This document shows, piece by piece, positions 25,564 through 34,282 of a stretch of DNA of 64,000 nt. The translations under genes and the position numbers were made by a program. The notes beneath the pieces are model-generated. The model was not told where the DNA came from, ran no database searches, and saw only the letters and a program-made list of their open reading frames with translations. This DNA comes from Longilinea sp035560795 (GTDB lineage: Bacteria; Chloroflexota; Anaerolineae; Anaerolineales; Anaerolineaceae). Location: the NCBI GenBank assembly GCA_035560795.1, contig DATMYV010000017.1, forward strand, positions 1-64,000. The letters are read 5' to 3'. Each line of letters opens with the position of its first letter. Position 1 is the first letter of the stretch.

Positions 25564-25938
25564 ATGTACGATACGAACCCGAAACCCCAAGAAGGCGCCT
25601 GGCTGTGGCTTATTAAAATCGTTGCCGGTTTATTAATCGTTGTCATTATGGGAATCCACTTCTGGGTCAATCATCTCGTCGCACCCGGTGGATTGCTTTC
25701 CTATGCAGATGTATTAGCTTATTATCAAAATCCCGCCATCATTGTGATGGAGATTTTATTCCTGATTTTTGTTGTCTCACACGCTTTCCTGGGTGTTCGC
25801 AGTATCATCTTAGACGTAAACCCTACCAAGGTCGTGCTTCGATGGGTTAATCGAGGTTTGCTGTTTCTGGGAACAGCCGCCATCCTGTATGGCATCTGGT
25901 TGGCTTTATTTATTTCAGCTAAAGGAGCGGGAGCTTGA
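25564..25938 (+). CDS. SdhD-like membrane anchor
   Basis: A 124-residue protein with three transmembrane helices. Histidines H32, H37 (GIHFWVNHLVAPGG) and H73 (VVSHAFLGVRSIILD) could bind heme; together with the SdhC-like subunit the anchor has enough membrane histidines for one or two b hemes. The HxxxGxRSIILD pattern is typical of SdhD. It is preceded by an AGGAGC ribosome site 11 bases after the previous stop codon and ends the operon. Confidence 0.85.
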   Translation: MYDTNPKPQEGAWLWLIKIVAGLLIVVIMGIHFWVNHLVAPGGLLSYADVLAYYQNPAIIVMEILFLIFVVSHAFLGVRSIILDVNPTKVVLRWVNRGLLFLGTAAILYGIWLALFISAKGAGA

Positions 25939-26006
25939 CGACGGCTTGATATGCGCGTAAAATAACCCTTCGCGCAAATTCCTGAAAATCAGGAAAATAT
26001 TCTACA

Positions 26007-26040
26007 GAGCGAGGGTAACCCAATCGGGTGAGAGGCGCTC
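26007..26040 (+). promoter_or_regulatory. Possible structured leader before the L25 gene
   Basis: The 34 bases just before the ribosome site start with GAGCG and end with the complementary CGCTC. An inner GGGT/ACCC pairing is also possible. The fold would sit directly against the Shine-Dalgarno (GAAGGAAAAG), so it could be an autoregulatory leader. It matches no leader family I know. Confidence 0.3.
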
Positions 26041-26053
26041 GAAGGAAAAGAAA

Positions 26054-26698
26054 ATGGAAAAAGTAGTCATTAATGCAACACATCGTACTGTGACCGGAAA
26101 GAAAGTCGGCGTTCTACGCCGTTCTGGTAAGCTTCCGGGTGTCATTTATGGGCATCATGTTGAACCCATCTCCATCGTGATGGACTCCCGCGATGCGACC
26201 CGCATTCTCACCACCCTCACAGGTTCGAGTCTGGTAACGATCAACGTGGATGGGAAGGAATTTTCCACCCTGGTGCGTGAAAAACAGCGTGATTTTGTCA
26301 AGAATGCTCTGATTCATGTGGATTTTCTGGCCGTATCACTCACCGAAAAGATCAAAGCAGCTGTCACAATCGATCTGGTCGGCCTCGCCCCGGCGATCAA
26401 GGACTTCAATGCCAATATCGTTCACAATGTAACCGAATTGGAAGTTGAATGTCTGCCCCAGGATCTTCCGCAAAGCTTTGTAGTGGATGTTTCTGGCCTG
26501 GTGAAGATTGGTGACACAATTTTCGTTCGCGATATTCCAACGCCTGATAAAGTCGAAATTCTTACACACGGCGATGAAATTATTGTTGTCGCCACCGCAA
26601 CCAAGGAAGAAGCTGTTGAAGAAGTGGCCGTCGAAGCCGCAGCAGCTGAACCGGAAATTATCGAACGCGGCAAGAAGGAAGAAGAAACCGAGGAGTAA
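26054..26698 (+). CDS. rplY: Large-subunit ribosomal protein L25 (Ctc form)
   Basis: A 214-residue protein of the long L25/Ctc type. The N-terminal 5S-rRNA-binding domain (about 1-95, GKKVGVLRRSGKLPGVIYG) is followed by the beta-rich TL5/Ctc C-terminal domain and an acidic, Ala/Glu-rich tail. It binds 5S rRNA in the central protuberance. The tail is typical of the Ctc form. A strong terminator follows. Confidence 0.95.
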   Translation: MEKVVINATHRTVTGKKVGVLRRSGKLPGVIYGHHVEPISIVMDSRDATRILTTLTGSSLVTINVDGKEFSTLVREKQRDFVKNALIHVDFLAVSLTEKIKAAVTIDLVGLAPAIKDFNANIVHNVTELEVECLPQDLPQSFVVDVSGLVKIGDTIFVRDIPTPDKVEILTHGDEIIVVATATKEEAVEEVAVEAAAAEPEIIERGKKEEETEE

Positions 26699-26720
26699 TC
26701 CCGGCTCAGAAGCTGATGGA

Positions 26721-26755
26721 ACAAGGACAGGCACTAGTCTGTCCTTGTTTTTTTA
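26721..26755 (+). terminator. Intrinsic terminator after L25
   Basis: A 10-bp perfect stem (ACAAGGACAG) with an 8-base loop, followed by seven T residues. It overlaps the last bases of the convergent Nudix gene. Confidence 0.9.
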
Positions 26756-27373
26756 TTGAGTAATCAGCTGAAGAAGATGAAGAGTCATTGCAGCAGTAAT
26801 TCCCCATAAGAGTTCACCGTCATACTCTTTGAAATAATATACCGGTTCGCGTGCTCCGTTAGGGCGGATGACTTCCTTGATGGAGTGGTTTTCAGGCATT
26901 GCCAGCCATTTCAAGGGAATTGTAAAAACCCGGCTGACTTCGCTTGTTTGCATTAGAATTGTAGACGGCCAGGGTATGACACCAACGATTGGTGAAATGT
27001 AATAACGGGTAATGGTGTTCCTGCCAGACATTTGGCCAAGAATTCGAATCGATTCCTTGGGCAATCCTATTTCTTCCCAGGTTTCCCGCAATGCAGCGGC
27101 AATGGCGTTTTCATCCCAGGTCTCAATGGCTCCGCCCGGGAATGCTACCTGTCCTTTGTGGTCCTGAACTTCCACCGACCGCCGGATAAATAGCAAATGC
27201 CATTCGCCGTCGTGTTGCAACAATGGAATCAAAACTGCAGCTTTTCGATGGTCATTCAGCGGTAAGGCCTGCTGCCCTTGAGCCGCCTGCTCCAGGCGCT
27301 TCTCCACCAGTGAGGCGAAATGCGGATCAGTAAAAATTTTTCCGGTGGCTGTCGGAACTGCCGTTTTTCTCAT
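26753..27373 (-). CDS. Nudix hydrolase, CoA pyrophosphatase (NudL) type
   Basis: A 206-residue Nudix protein. The UPF0035/CoAse signature is visible: LLFIRRSVEVQDHKGQVAFP followed by GGAIETWDENAIAAALRETW and EEIGL, with the catalytic REtwEE glutamates. Family members split CoA or its derivatives into 4'-phosphopantetheine and 3',5'-ADP and may clear oxidised CoA. The ATG overlaps the TrmI gene stop by 4 bases, so the two are coupled. Confidence 0.85.
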   Translation of the reverse strand: MRKTAVPTATGKIFTDPHFASLVEKRLEQAAQGQQALPLNDHRKAAVLIPLLQHDGEWHLLFIRRSVEVQDHKGQVAFPGGAIETWDENAIAAALRETWEEIGLPKESIRILGQMSGRNTITRYYISPIVGVIPWPSTILMQTSEVSRVFTIPLKWLAMPENHSIKEVIRPNGAREPVYYFKEYDGELLWGITAAMTLHLLQLITQ

Positions 27374-28266
27374 TCTTCAGGTTCGGTAGTATCTAATTCA
27401 GTAGTAGATTCCGGTCCGTTTTCCGTGTTTTCTTCTAATCCAGCTTCGCGCAGCAATTCAGCTGAGAGATGGGATTCGTCTTCGATGATCGGCCGGCCAA
27501 AAACAAGGTAGCCTGTATGAGCCACCATGCGGTCAACCGGCCGGAAGTGTTGCGCTTCCGGCTTGTAGAATCGCAATATCGTTTCCAAAACATCGATGAA
27601 GGCGAAACGGTTAATTCGCAATTCACTTAACAGGCGAATCACCTGGTTGGCCGTGGGCACAATTGCGCCAAAGAAACCGCCCGGTTTCAAGGCTTTGCGT
27701 ACCTGGGGAATATAATCAAATGCGTTTTGCACATCCAGGAAAAAAGCATCGACTCCGGTCTCATCAAACCCTTCCTGGATATCGCGCAATTTGAAGGTTA
27801 CCCGGTCATCCAGGCCAAGCTGTTCAAGGTTCCGTTTGGCCAGCGTCTGCATTTCCTGCCGGACTTCATAGGAGGTAACGTGCCCCTCCTTACCCACTGC
27901 AAATGAAAAAGCGGTTGTCATGGAGCCAGATCCTGTTCCGGCTTCCATGACGTGTTGGCCGGGACCAATGCCCATGTTCACCAAGATATACCCGATATCT
28001 TTTGGATACAGGATCTGGGTGTTGCGGGGCAGTTCCCGGATGACATCTCCCAGCGCTGGCTGCAATAGAAAGAACGGACTGCCATTATGGCTAAATATCT
28101 GGCTTCCCCAGGGCTTGCCGATCAGGTCATCATGTTGAATCACGCCGCGGTGGGATTGAAAAACGCCGCCGGATTTAAGCCGCACTAAGAAATTCTTATG
28201 CCGCAGACCCACCAACTGAACTAAATCGCCTTCGCTGGCGTTGGTACCGTGTAATGTCCAGGCCAA
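27370..28266 (-). CDS. trmI: tRNA (adenine(58)-N1)-methyltransferase TrmI
   Basis: A 298-residue class I SAM methyltransferase. A small N-terminal beta domain precedes the Rossmann core with GPGQHVMEAGTGSGSMTTAF (SAM motif I) and the DAFFLDVQNAFDYI motif of the TrmI/Gcd14 family. It makes m1A58 in the T-loop of tRNAs as a homotetramer. The start is TTG at 28266 with GGGAG 6 bases upstream. The C-terminal tail is acidic. It lies 11 bases after the peptidase gene and is coupled to the Nudix gene. Confidence 0.92.
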   Translation of the reverse strand: MAWTLHGTNASEGDLVQLVGLRHKNFLVRLKSGGVFQSHRGVIQHDDLIGKPWGSQIFSHNGSPFFLLQPALGDVIRELPRNTQILYPKDIGYILVNMGIGPGQHVMEAGTGSGSMTTAFSFAVGKEGHVTSYEVRQEMQTLAKRNLEQLGLDDRVTFKLRDIQEGFDETGVDAFFLDVQNAFDYIPQVRKALKPGGFFGAIVPTANQVIRLLSELRINRFAFIDVLETILRFYKPEAQHFRPVDRMVAHTGYLVFGRPIIEDESHLSAELLREAGLEENTENGPESTTELDTTEPEE

Positions 28267-28277
28267 TCGTTGCTCCC

Positions 28278-30179
28278 TTAAGGCTTTAATGTTTTCTTGA
28301 AGAATTCAGTGATCTCGTTATAGCAGCGGACCCGGTTTTCGTATTTCAACACATCGTGTCCTTCGTTTTCGAACATCAGGTAATCCACTTGCTTGCCGAT
28401 TGAGCGCAGGTATTCGACCAGATCATGCGATTCGCGTTCAACCACCCGCGGATCGTTTTTCCCCTGTATCACCAAGAGCGGACAAGTGATCTTTTCGATG
28501 TGTGTTTTTGGCGAGCGATCCTTCAGAAAATCTGCGTCTGTGACTGGGTCGCCGAGGGCGATTCGAAAATATGGTTTCCAGGTTTCAGGGATGCGATCGG
28601 AGAAGGTAATCAAGTCGAACGGTCCAAACATATCGACTGCCGCTTGCCATAATTCAGGGTGGCGCGCTGCCAGGGTCAGCGTCATATAACCGCCATACGA
28701 GCGGCCCACTACCCCGGCTCGATGGACATCAACCCGCGGGTCGTTTTCCAAAACCTTTAAGGCAGCCACGTGATCAAGCCGGTCTCGTCCGCCCCAATCG
28801 CGGTCGACCTGTTTGGTGTAATTTAATCCATATCCTGTACTGCCGCGAACGTTCGGAACAAACACGGCGAATCCATTGACAGTCAGGTATTGGATCAATG
28901 GCATCGAGAACCAGGCAAAATCAGGTCGCTCTTGCCCCTGCGGACCGCCGTGAACATAGTAAACCAACGGGCGCGATCCGGGAAAGCCCAGTTCCTTCGC
29001 AGGTAAATACAGGCGGGCTGAAATTCGTGTACCATCATAGGAGGTAAAAGAAGCATCTTCGCCTCCAGAAAGAAGGTGATTTGCGATTCCCAGTACTTTT
29101 TCATTGGTATGCCGGACTACCTGATCTCGATTCTTACCCGCGATCGTGTAAATCTGGGTCGGTGAGGTAGCCGATGAGAAGGATAGGATATAGCCATCGC
29201 TTGATGGATCGAAATGGAAGGACTCGAGCATGCCGTTAGCCAAAACCCCTTCACCGATCAATACGGCTTTTACGTAGAATGCAATCGAAGCTGCATCAAA
29301 TTCCACTTCATATAACCAGGAGACGCCATCGATGTTGTAATCCAAAACATAGCGCGTTTCGGCAAGATGGTAGATGCCCGTCATTTCGCCCGCGCCGCGA
29401 TGGATTAGCCCGTGAACTTCGATTGGTTTCAAAACGTTTGGATGTGCCAAATCCAAAATGGCGGGCGAATAAGCATCCGTGAAGAAAGAAGTTAAGAAGA
29501 TGGCGGATTTTTCATCAGGCGAGAAATTTACACTGGAGAAGCCATAAAGCGGCACCTGCTCGCCTTCAGACCGCTCTAGAATGGGCTTCCCCATCAGAAC
29601 CCGGCTTCCTGATTCCTTCTCCCACAAAGAGATTACGGTATCACCAAAACTATAGCCCTCGTTCATCAAAAGCCGGCGGTGATCCTTTGAATATCCCTCC
29701 GGATAAGTACCCCAGGGGGTTTCAGCGATCTTGACGAGTTCGCCAGTTTCAACGTTGCCCTGGTATGTAGTAATCAGTTCTGCTGTACGCGACTCGGCAG
29801 CAAGGTAAACCATCATGCTTTCCGCATCGCAATGCCCCAGGTGGACCCGGGTACCTTCAAAAAAGCCCTTAAATGCCGGTTCTGGAAAGCCGCCTTCCAG
29901 AGGAATCACCATTGGTTGATAATTCTCATCGCCATCTTTATCGATCATAACGAGTATTTGATTCAAGCGAGGGAAAACGAAGAAAGACTCCCCGCCAATC
30001 AAGTGCGGGTTTTGCAGCGCAATTTGCGGCGGGAGTAATGGTTCGGGTACGCTGCCGCCGTATGCCATGACGTAAAGGCTAAGGTGGCCGGATAGATTCG
30101 AAATAAAATAAATGCGCTTATCGACCAATTTTGGTGAGATGAATAATCGAGCCGATAGCAAAGATTCAATTCGAAACAT
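28278..30179 (-). CDS. S9-family prolyl-oligopeptidase-type serine peptidase
   Basis: A 633-residue cytoplasmic peptidase. An N-terminal beta-propeller-like region (about 1-375) covers a C-terminal alpha/beta-hydrolase domain. The triad is Ser in GRSYGGYMT, Asp in QGKNDPRV and His in ENEGHDVLKY. It resembles dipeptidyl/acylaminoacyl peptidases that act on short peptides. I start at 30179 (MFRIES), where GGAGGT lies 5 bases upstream; the open frame to 30341 overlaps the preceding gene. Confidence 0.9.
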   Translation of the reverse strand: MFRIESLLSARLFISPKLVDKRIYFISNLSGHLSLYVMAYGGSVPEPLLPPQIALQNPHLIGGESFFVFPRLNQILVMIDKDGDENYQPMVIPLEGGFPEPAFKGFFEGTRVHLGHCDAESMMVYLAAESRTAELITTYQGNVETGELVKIAETPWGTYPEGYSKDHRRLLMNEGYSFGDTVISLWEKESGSRVLMGKPILERSEGEQVPLYGFSSVNFSPDEKSAIFLTSFFTDAYSPAILDLAHPNVLKPIEVHGLIHRGAGEMTGIYHLAETRYVLDYNIDGVSWLYEVEFDAASIAFYVKAVLIGEGVLANGMLESFHFDPSSDGYILSFSSATSPTQIYTIAGKNRDQVVRHTNEKVLGIANHLLSGGEDASFTSYDGTRISARLYLPAKELGFPGSRPLVYYVHGGPQGQERPDFAWFSMPLIQYLTVNGFAVFVPNVRGSTGYGLNYTKQVDRDWGGRDRLDHVAALKVLENDPRVDVHRAGVVGRSYGGYMTLTLAARHPELWQAAVDMFGPFDLITFSDRIPETWKPYFRIALGDPVTDADFLKDRSPKTHIEKITCPLLVIQGKNDPRVVERESHDLVEYLRSIGKQVDYLMFENEGHDVLKYENRVRCYNEITEFFKKTLKP

Positions 30180-30196
30180 TTGGACCTCCATTTCAG

Positions 30197-30466
30197 CTAT
30201 TGTTTCTCTATTTTTACCAGGCTTAACCAGTAACCAATTGCCAGCACAACCACGGCCATCAAGATTCCCATTCCAAGGTTTAGCGGACCGATCGCCGCAA
30301 AATTCCATTTCAGACTGACCGCCAGCAAATGGCCGCCCCAAAAACCCAGCCAGCTTAACAGCAGATACAGGATGAGTCTATTGAAACCGCCCCCGCGCCA
30401 CAAATGAAAAAGTGCTCCAATCAGCGTTGATATCAAAAACCCAAATAAAATTGCCTGCGGTGTCAT
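30197..30466 (-). CDS. Small membrane protein of unknown function
   Basis: An 89-residue hydrophobic protein with about three transmembrane helices and short charged turns (WRGGGFNR, SLVKIEKQ). It is preceded by a strong AAGGAGGGG ribosome site 3 bases before the ATG, which supports it as a real gene. It lies between mnmA and the S9 peptidase in the same direction, 9 bases after mnmA. No family is recognised. Confidence 0.7.
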   Translation of the reverse strand: MTPQAILFGFLISTLIGALFHLWRGGGFNRLILYLLLSWLGFWGGHLLAVSLKWNFAAIGPLNLGMGILMAVVVLAIGYWLSLVKIEKQ

Positions 30467-30475
30467 ATCCCCTCC

Positions 30476-31549
30476 TTAGGGTTGAATGATGCCCCCACCG
30501 AGAACTTGATCGCCGTCATAGAACACAGCCTGCTGACCTGCCGTGATATCGCGCAGTGGCCTGTCAAAATCGACGACGGAACATCCGTCCGGCGTAGAAT
30601 GTAATATACCCCAAGCCAGGTCAGCGCGGTAGCGGATTTTCACCTGGACCCGTATATCGGTTTCCGGCGCATTTCCAGAAATCCAATTTACTACTCCTGT
30701 TTTCAACGTCGATTGACCCAACTCATCCTTAAAACCGATCACTAGGGTATTTTCAGCCAGGTTCTTTTCAAGTACATAGAAGGGTTCTGGCGCAGCAATG
30801 CCCAGCCCTTTGCGCTGCCCAATGGTATAAGCAGCCAGTCCCTGATGCTCTCCCAGAATCTTGCCTTCCCGGGTTATGATCTTCCCCGGCTTCATCTCTT
30901 TGACGGCGTAGCGAAGTAGGAATTCGCGGTAATCGCCTCCCGCCAAAAAGCATAGGTCTTGAGAATCAGCGCGTTCAGCAACAGGCAGTGAAAACTGCCG
31001 GGCTAATTCGCGGACATCGCTTTTTTTCATTCCTCCCAAGGGAAACATGGAATGGCGTAGTTGTTCCTGACTCAACCCACTCAATACATAGGACTGATCC
31101 TTGTTTGGATCGCTTGCCCTGATCAACCGGACCTTTCCATCATCACTGTACTCGATCCGGGCATAGTGCCCAGTTGCCAGATAATCCGCACCTAGAGCCA
31201 ATGCCTGGTCCAACATAAATCCCCAGCGAATCTGCCGGTTGCACACCAGACACGGATTGGGCGTCATGCCATTTGAATAGCCTTGAATGAACGATTCCAC
31301 AACCGTATTTCGGAAGCGTTCCTGTACATCCAGGGCATAAAACGGGATGCCGAGCATTGCCGCGATCCGTCTGGCCTGAGCCATCGCTTCCGGCGTACAA
31401 CAGCGGTTGCTTTCTTCCATGCAGGGTTGAGACCAGAGGCGCAGCATGATCCCGGTAACCTGATAGCCTTGAGAGACCAATAATGCGGCTGCAACGGAGC
31501 TATCCACCCCGCCGCTCATCCCAACCACCACAGATGGCTTTTCAGACAT
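30476..31549 (-). CDS. mnmA: tRNA-specific 2-thiouridylase MnmA
   Basis: A 357-residue enzyme that makes 2-thiouridine at position 34 of Glu, Gln and Lys tRNAs. The ATP-binding PP-loop is SGGVDSS (12-18). The two catalytic cysteines are in NPCLVCNR and DSQDLCFLAG. The C-terminal beta domain reads PGKIITREGKILGEHQG and beyond. The upstream neighbour, separated by one base, encodes a cysteine desulfurase that could supply the sulfur. Confidence 0.95.
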   Translation of the reverse strand: MSEKPSVVVGMSGGVDSSVAAALLVSQGYQVTGIMLRLWSQPCMEESNRCCTPEAMAQARRIAAMLGIPFYALDVQERFRNTVVESFIQGYSNGMTPNPCLVCNRQIRWGFMLDQALALGADYLATGHYARIEYSDDGKVRLIRASDPNKDQSYVLSGLSQEQLRHSMFPLGGMKKSDVRELARQFSLPVAERADSQDLCFLAGGDYREFLLRYAVKEMKPGKIITREGKILGEHQGLAAYTIGQRKGLGIAAPEPFYVLEKNLAENTLVIGFKDELGQSTLKTGVVNWISGNAPETDIRVQVKIRYRADLAWGILHSTPDGCSVVDFDRPLRDITAGQQAVFYDGDQVLGGGIIQP

Positions 31550-31550
31550 T

Positions 31551-32723
31551 TCAACCTACCGATATTTTTCGAAGCTGCTCAATGGTAGCGGGCAACACTT
31601 CCATGAGCCGGTCAATGTGCTCCGGTACAGTGCTATGGCCAAGCGTAATTCGCAAAGAACCCTTGTTCCAAATTGGCGAAATTCCGATAGCTTCCAACAC
31701 ATCCGATGGTTTTGGATTGCCTACCTTACAGGCTGAACCTGATGAACAGGCAAAACCGGCTGCATCCAACATCATCAAGAGCTGATTTCCATCAATCCCT
31801 TTGAAAACAAAACTGGCATGATTTGGCAGACGTTCAATTGGATGTCCAGTCAAGCGAGATTGCGGAATTTCTTCCAGTACTCGTTCAATGAGCCGGTCAC
31901 GCAACGCAGATAATCGTTCCTGCCAAGTAATATATTCGGTTTGTGCGAACTCCAAAGCCTTTGCCATTCCAACAATATACGGAATGTTCTGAGTTCCGGC
32001 CCTTAAGTTGTATTCCTGGTTTCCGCCGGTCTGCGTTGGAATAACTTCTACCCCTCGTCGAACAAATAATGCTCCGACGCCCTTCGGACCGTAGAATTTA
32101 TGGGCACCAATTGCCAGTAGATCTACGTTGGCAGAGGACGCATCCATCGGCAGGTGAGCCGCTGCCTGAACAGCGTCGCTATGAAATAGAACACCGGCTT
32201 CACGGCAAACCTCGCCAATTTGGTGGATGGGATTGATTGTCCCGATCTCATTATTTGCATAAATTACTGAAACTAGCGCGGTATTTGGTCGAAGGCTGGC
32301 TTTCACATCTTGCGGATCGACGCGCCCAAATTGATCAACTGGCAGCAATTCCACATCGAAGCCGTAATACTCCTCCAATTGTTTGGCAGTATGCAAAACA
32401 GCGTGATGTTCCACCGGACTGACCAGTATGTGATACGCATTGCGCGACCGCCGTTGCCCCATGCCTGCTCCGCGAATGGCTAAATTGTCACTTTCGGTAC
32501 CGCAACCTGTAAAAAGGATCTCTTCAGAACGCACTCCCAGGAGGTTAGCCACCTTGGTGCGGGCATTGTCCAACGCCGCTTCTGCAATTTGTCCATGCCC
32601 ATGTACCGATGAAGGATTGCCAAATTTCTCAGTAAAATAAGGCAACATTTCCTGCATAACCCGCGGGTCCACGGGGGTTGTAGCCGCATAATCAAAGTAG
32701 ATCATTGGATTAAGATTCGACAT
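31551..32723 (-). CDS. Cysteine desulfurase (IscS/NifS family)
   Basis: A 390-residue PLP enzyme that takes sulfur from cysteine. The PLP lysine is in AIGAHKFYGPKGVGAL and the persulfide cysteine in CSSGSACKVG. The N-terminus MIYFDYAATTPVDPRV is typical. I start at 32723 (MSNLNP), where GGAG lies 5 bases upstream, rather than at 32735, which has no ribosome site. Placement one base before mnmA suggests it feeds tRNA thiolation; a general Fe-S role is also possible. Confidence 0.93.
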   Translation of the reverse strand: MSNLNPMIYFDYAATTPVDPRVMQEMLPYFTEKFGNPSSVHGHGQIAEAALDNARTKVANLLGVRSEEILFTGCGTESDNLAIRGAGMGQRRSRNAYHILVSPVEHHAVLHTAKQLEEYYGFDVELLPVDQFGRVDPQDVKASLRPNTALVSVIYANNEIGTINPIHQIGEVCREAGVLFHSDAVQAAAHLPMDASSANVDLLAIGAHKFYGPKGVGALFVRRGVEVIPTQTGGNQEYNLRAGTQNIPYIVGMAKALEFAQTEYITWQERLSALRDRLIERVLEEIPQSRLTGHPIERLPNHASFVFKGIDGNQLLMMLDAAGFACSSGSACKVGNPKPSDVLEAIGISPIWNKGSLRITLGHSTVPEHIDRLMEVLPATIEQLRKISVG

Positions 32724-32786
32724 TCCGACTCCCATCTGAAAAAGGAAGGTTCATGATTATAGCATGATGTTATTCAGACAAAAAAC

Positions 32787-32815
32787 TTTCAAGGATGACG
32801 ATCACCTGCTATAAT
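32787..32815 (+). promoter_or_regulatory. Candidate sigma-70-type promoter for the phosphohexomutase gene
   Basis: A consensus TATAAT at 32810-32815 has a weak TTTCAA -35 at 32787, spaced by 17 bases, 46 bases before the start codon. It lies in the divergent gap with the cysteine desulfurase gene. Confidence 0.45.
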
Positions 32816-32860
32816 TACTCGGATCGGTCATAATCTCACATCTCATTTGGGGAAAACACC

Positions 32861-34282
32861 ATGGCCCAAAAAATTGTATTCGGTACGGATGGATGGCGCG
32901 GCGCAATCGCCGAAGATTACACCTTTGAAAATGTCCGCCGTTGCACGCAAGGATTTGCATCCTATATGATCCAGACAGGCAAACAAGGCCAGTGGATTGT
33001 CGTAGGACACGATAAGCGGTTCCTTTCCGAATTTTTTGCCCGCGCGGTTGCAGAGGTTTTGGTTGCAAACGGCTTCTCTGTTTACCTGACGGATGGGCCA
33101 ACTCCCACTCCGGTGATCGCTTTTTCAGTGGTAAACCGGAAAGCAGCCGGCGCAGTGAACATTACAGCATCGCACAACCCGCCCACGGATAATGGTTTTA
33201 AAGTACGTAATGAATTCGGCGGCGCGATCGCTCCCGATGGGCTCAAGGAAATTGAACGACTCATTCCGCTTTCGGAAGAACAAGTTAAGCGGGTGAAATT
33301 TGCCGATGCTGAAGCTGACGGTAAAGTGGTGATATTCGATGCGGCGCCAAATTATATCGAACATCTAAAAGACCTGATTGACCTGCAACCGATTAAAGAT
33401 GCCGGATTACACGTCGTTGCGGATGTCATGTGGGGTAACGGCGCGGGGTGGTTCACCCGTCTCCTCGAGGGCGGCAAGACTCACGTCACCGAAATCCATA
33501 ATACTCGCAACCCGATCTTTCCAGAAATGAAACGTCCCGAACCCATCCCGCCGAATATCGATGTTGGCCTGAAAACGACGGTGGATTTGGGCGCAGATGT
33601 ATTGCTGATCACAGATGGCGATGCGGATCGCGTCGGTCTGGGTGATGAAAAAGGTCAATTTATCAATCAATTACAGGTATATGCCTTGCTCGCGCTCTAT
33701 TTGCTTGAGGTTCGAAAACAGCGCGGAGCCATTGTAAAAACGCTTTCCACAACCAGCATGCTGGAAAAATTGGGAAAAATTTACGGCGTTCCCGTCTATG
33801 AAACCGGTGTGGGCTTCAAATATGTGGCTCCCAAGATGCTGGAGACGGATGCAATGATTGGTGGTGAGGAATCCGGCGGTTATGCCTTCCGGGGCAATGT
33901 ACCTGAGCGGGATGGCATTTTGGCAGGCCTTTACATATTGGATATGATGGTTCGTTTACAGAAAAAACCCTCAGAACTCCTTGCATTGTTATTTGAGAAA
34001 GTCGGCGGGCATTATTACGACCGCATTGACCGTACCTTCTCTGGTGACCGCGCAGCCCGGGAACAACGCATTCTGGATGCCAAACCAGAAAAAATCGGCG
34101 GGATGAAGGTCACCGGATTGAATACCACGGATGGGTATAAATTCATCCTGGAAGATGGCGGCTGGCTTCTTATTCGTTTCTCCGGCACCGAGCCGATCAT
34201 GCGGGTGTATTGTGAAACCACCAATGAGAAGGCAGTACCCGCGATACTTCAGGATGGGTTGAAAATTGCGGGGTTATCCTGA
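32861..34282 (+). CDS. Phosphoglucomutase/phosphomannomutase family protein
   Basis: A 473-residue alpha-D-phosphohexomutase. The phospho-serine loop is TASHNPPTDNG (S104), the metal loop DGDADRVG, the sugar loop GGEESGGYAF and the phosphate loop RFSGTEPIMRVY. It interconverts hexose 1- and 6-phosphates; glucose, mannose or glucosamine specificity cannot be told from the motifs. It heads a string with tatD and the polyprenyl synthase gene: tatD begins on the next base after its stop codon. Confidence 0.92.
   Translation: MAQKIVFGTDGWRGAIAEDYTFENVRRCTQGFASYMIQTGKQGQWIVVGHDKRFLSEFFARAVAEVLVANGFSVYLTDGPTPTPVIAFSVVNRKAAGAVNITASHNPPTDNGFKVRNEFGGAIAPDGLKEIERLIPLSEEQVKRVKFADAEADGKVVIFDAAPNYIEHLKDLIDLQPIKDAGLHVVADVMWGNGAGWFTRLLEGGKTHVTEIHNTRNPIFPEMKRPEPIPPNIDVGLKTTVDLGADVLLITDGDADRVGLGDEKGQFINQLQVYALLALYLLEVRKQRGAIVKTLSTTSMLEKLGKIYGVPVYETGVGFKYVAPKMLETDAMIGGEESGGYAFRGNVPERDGILAGLYILDMMVRLQKKPSELLALLFEKVGGHYYDRIDRTFSGDRAAREQRILDAKPEKIGGMKVTGLNTTDGYKFILEDGGWLLIRFSGTEPIMRVYCETTNEKAVPAILQDGLKIAGLS

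Noticed and set aside
30180..30341. Longer N-terminus of the S9 peptidase
   Set aside because: The extra 54 codons overlap the preceding membrane-protein gene, do not fit the family, and the start at 30179 has a good ribosome site.
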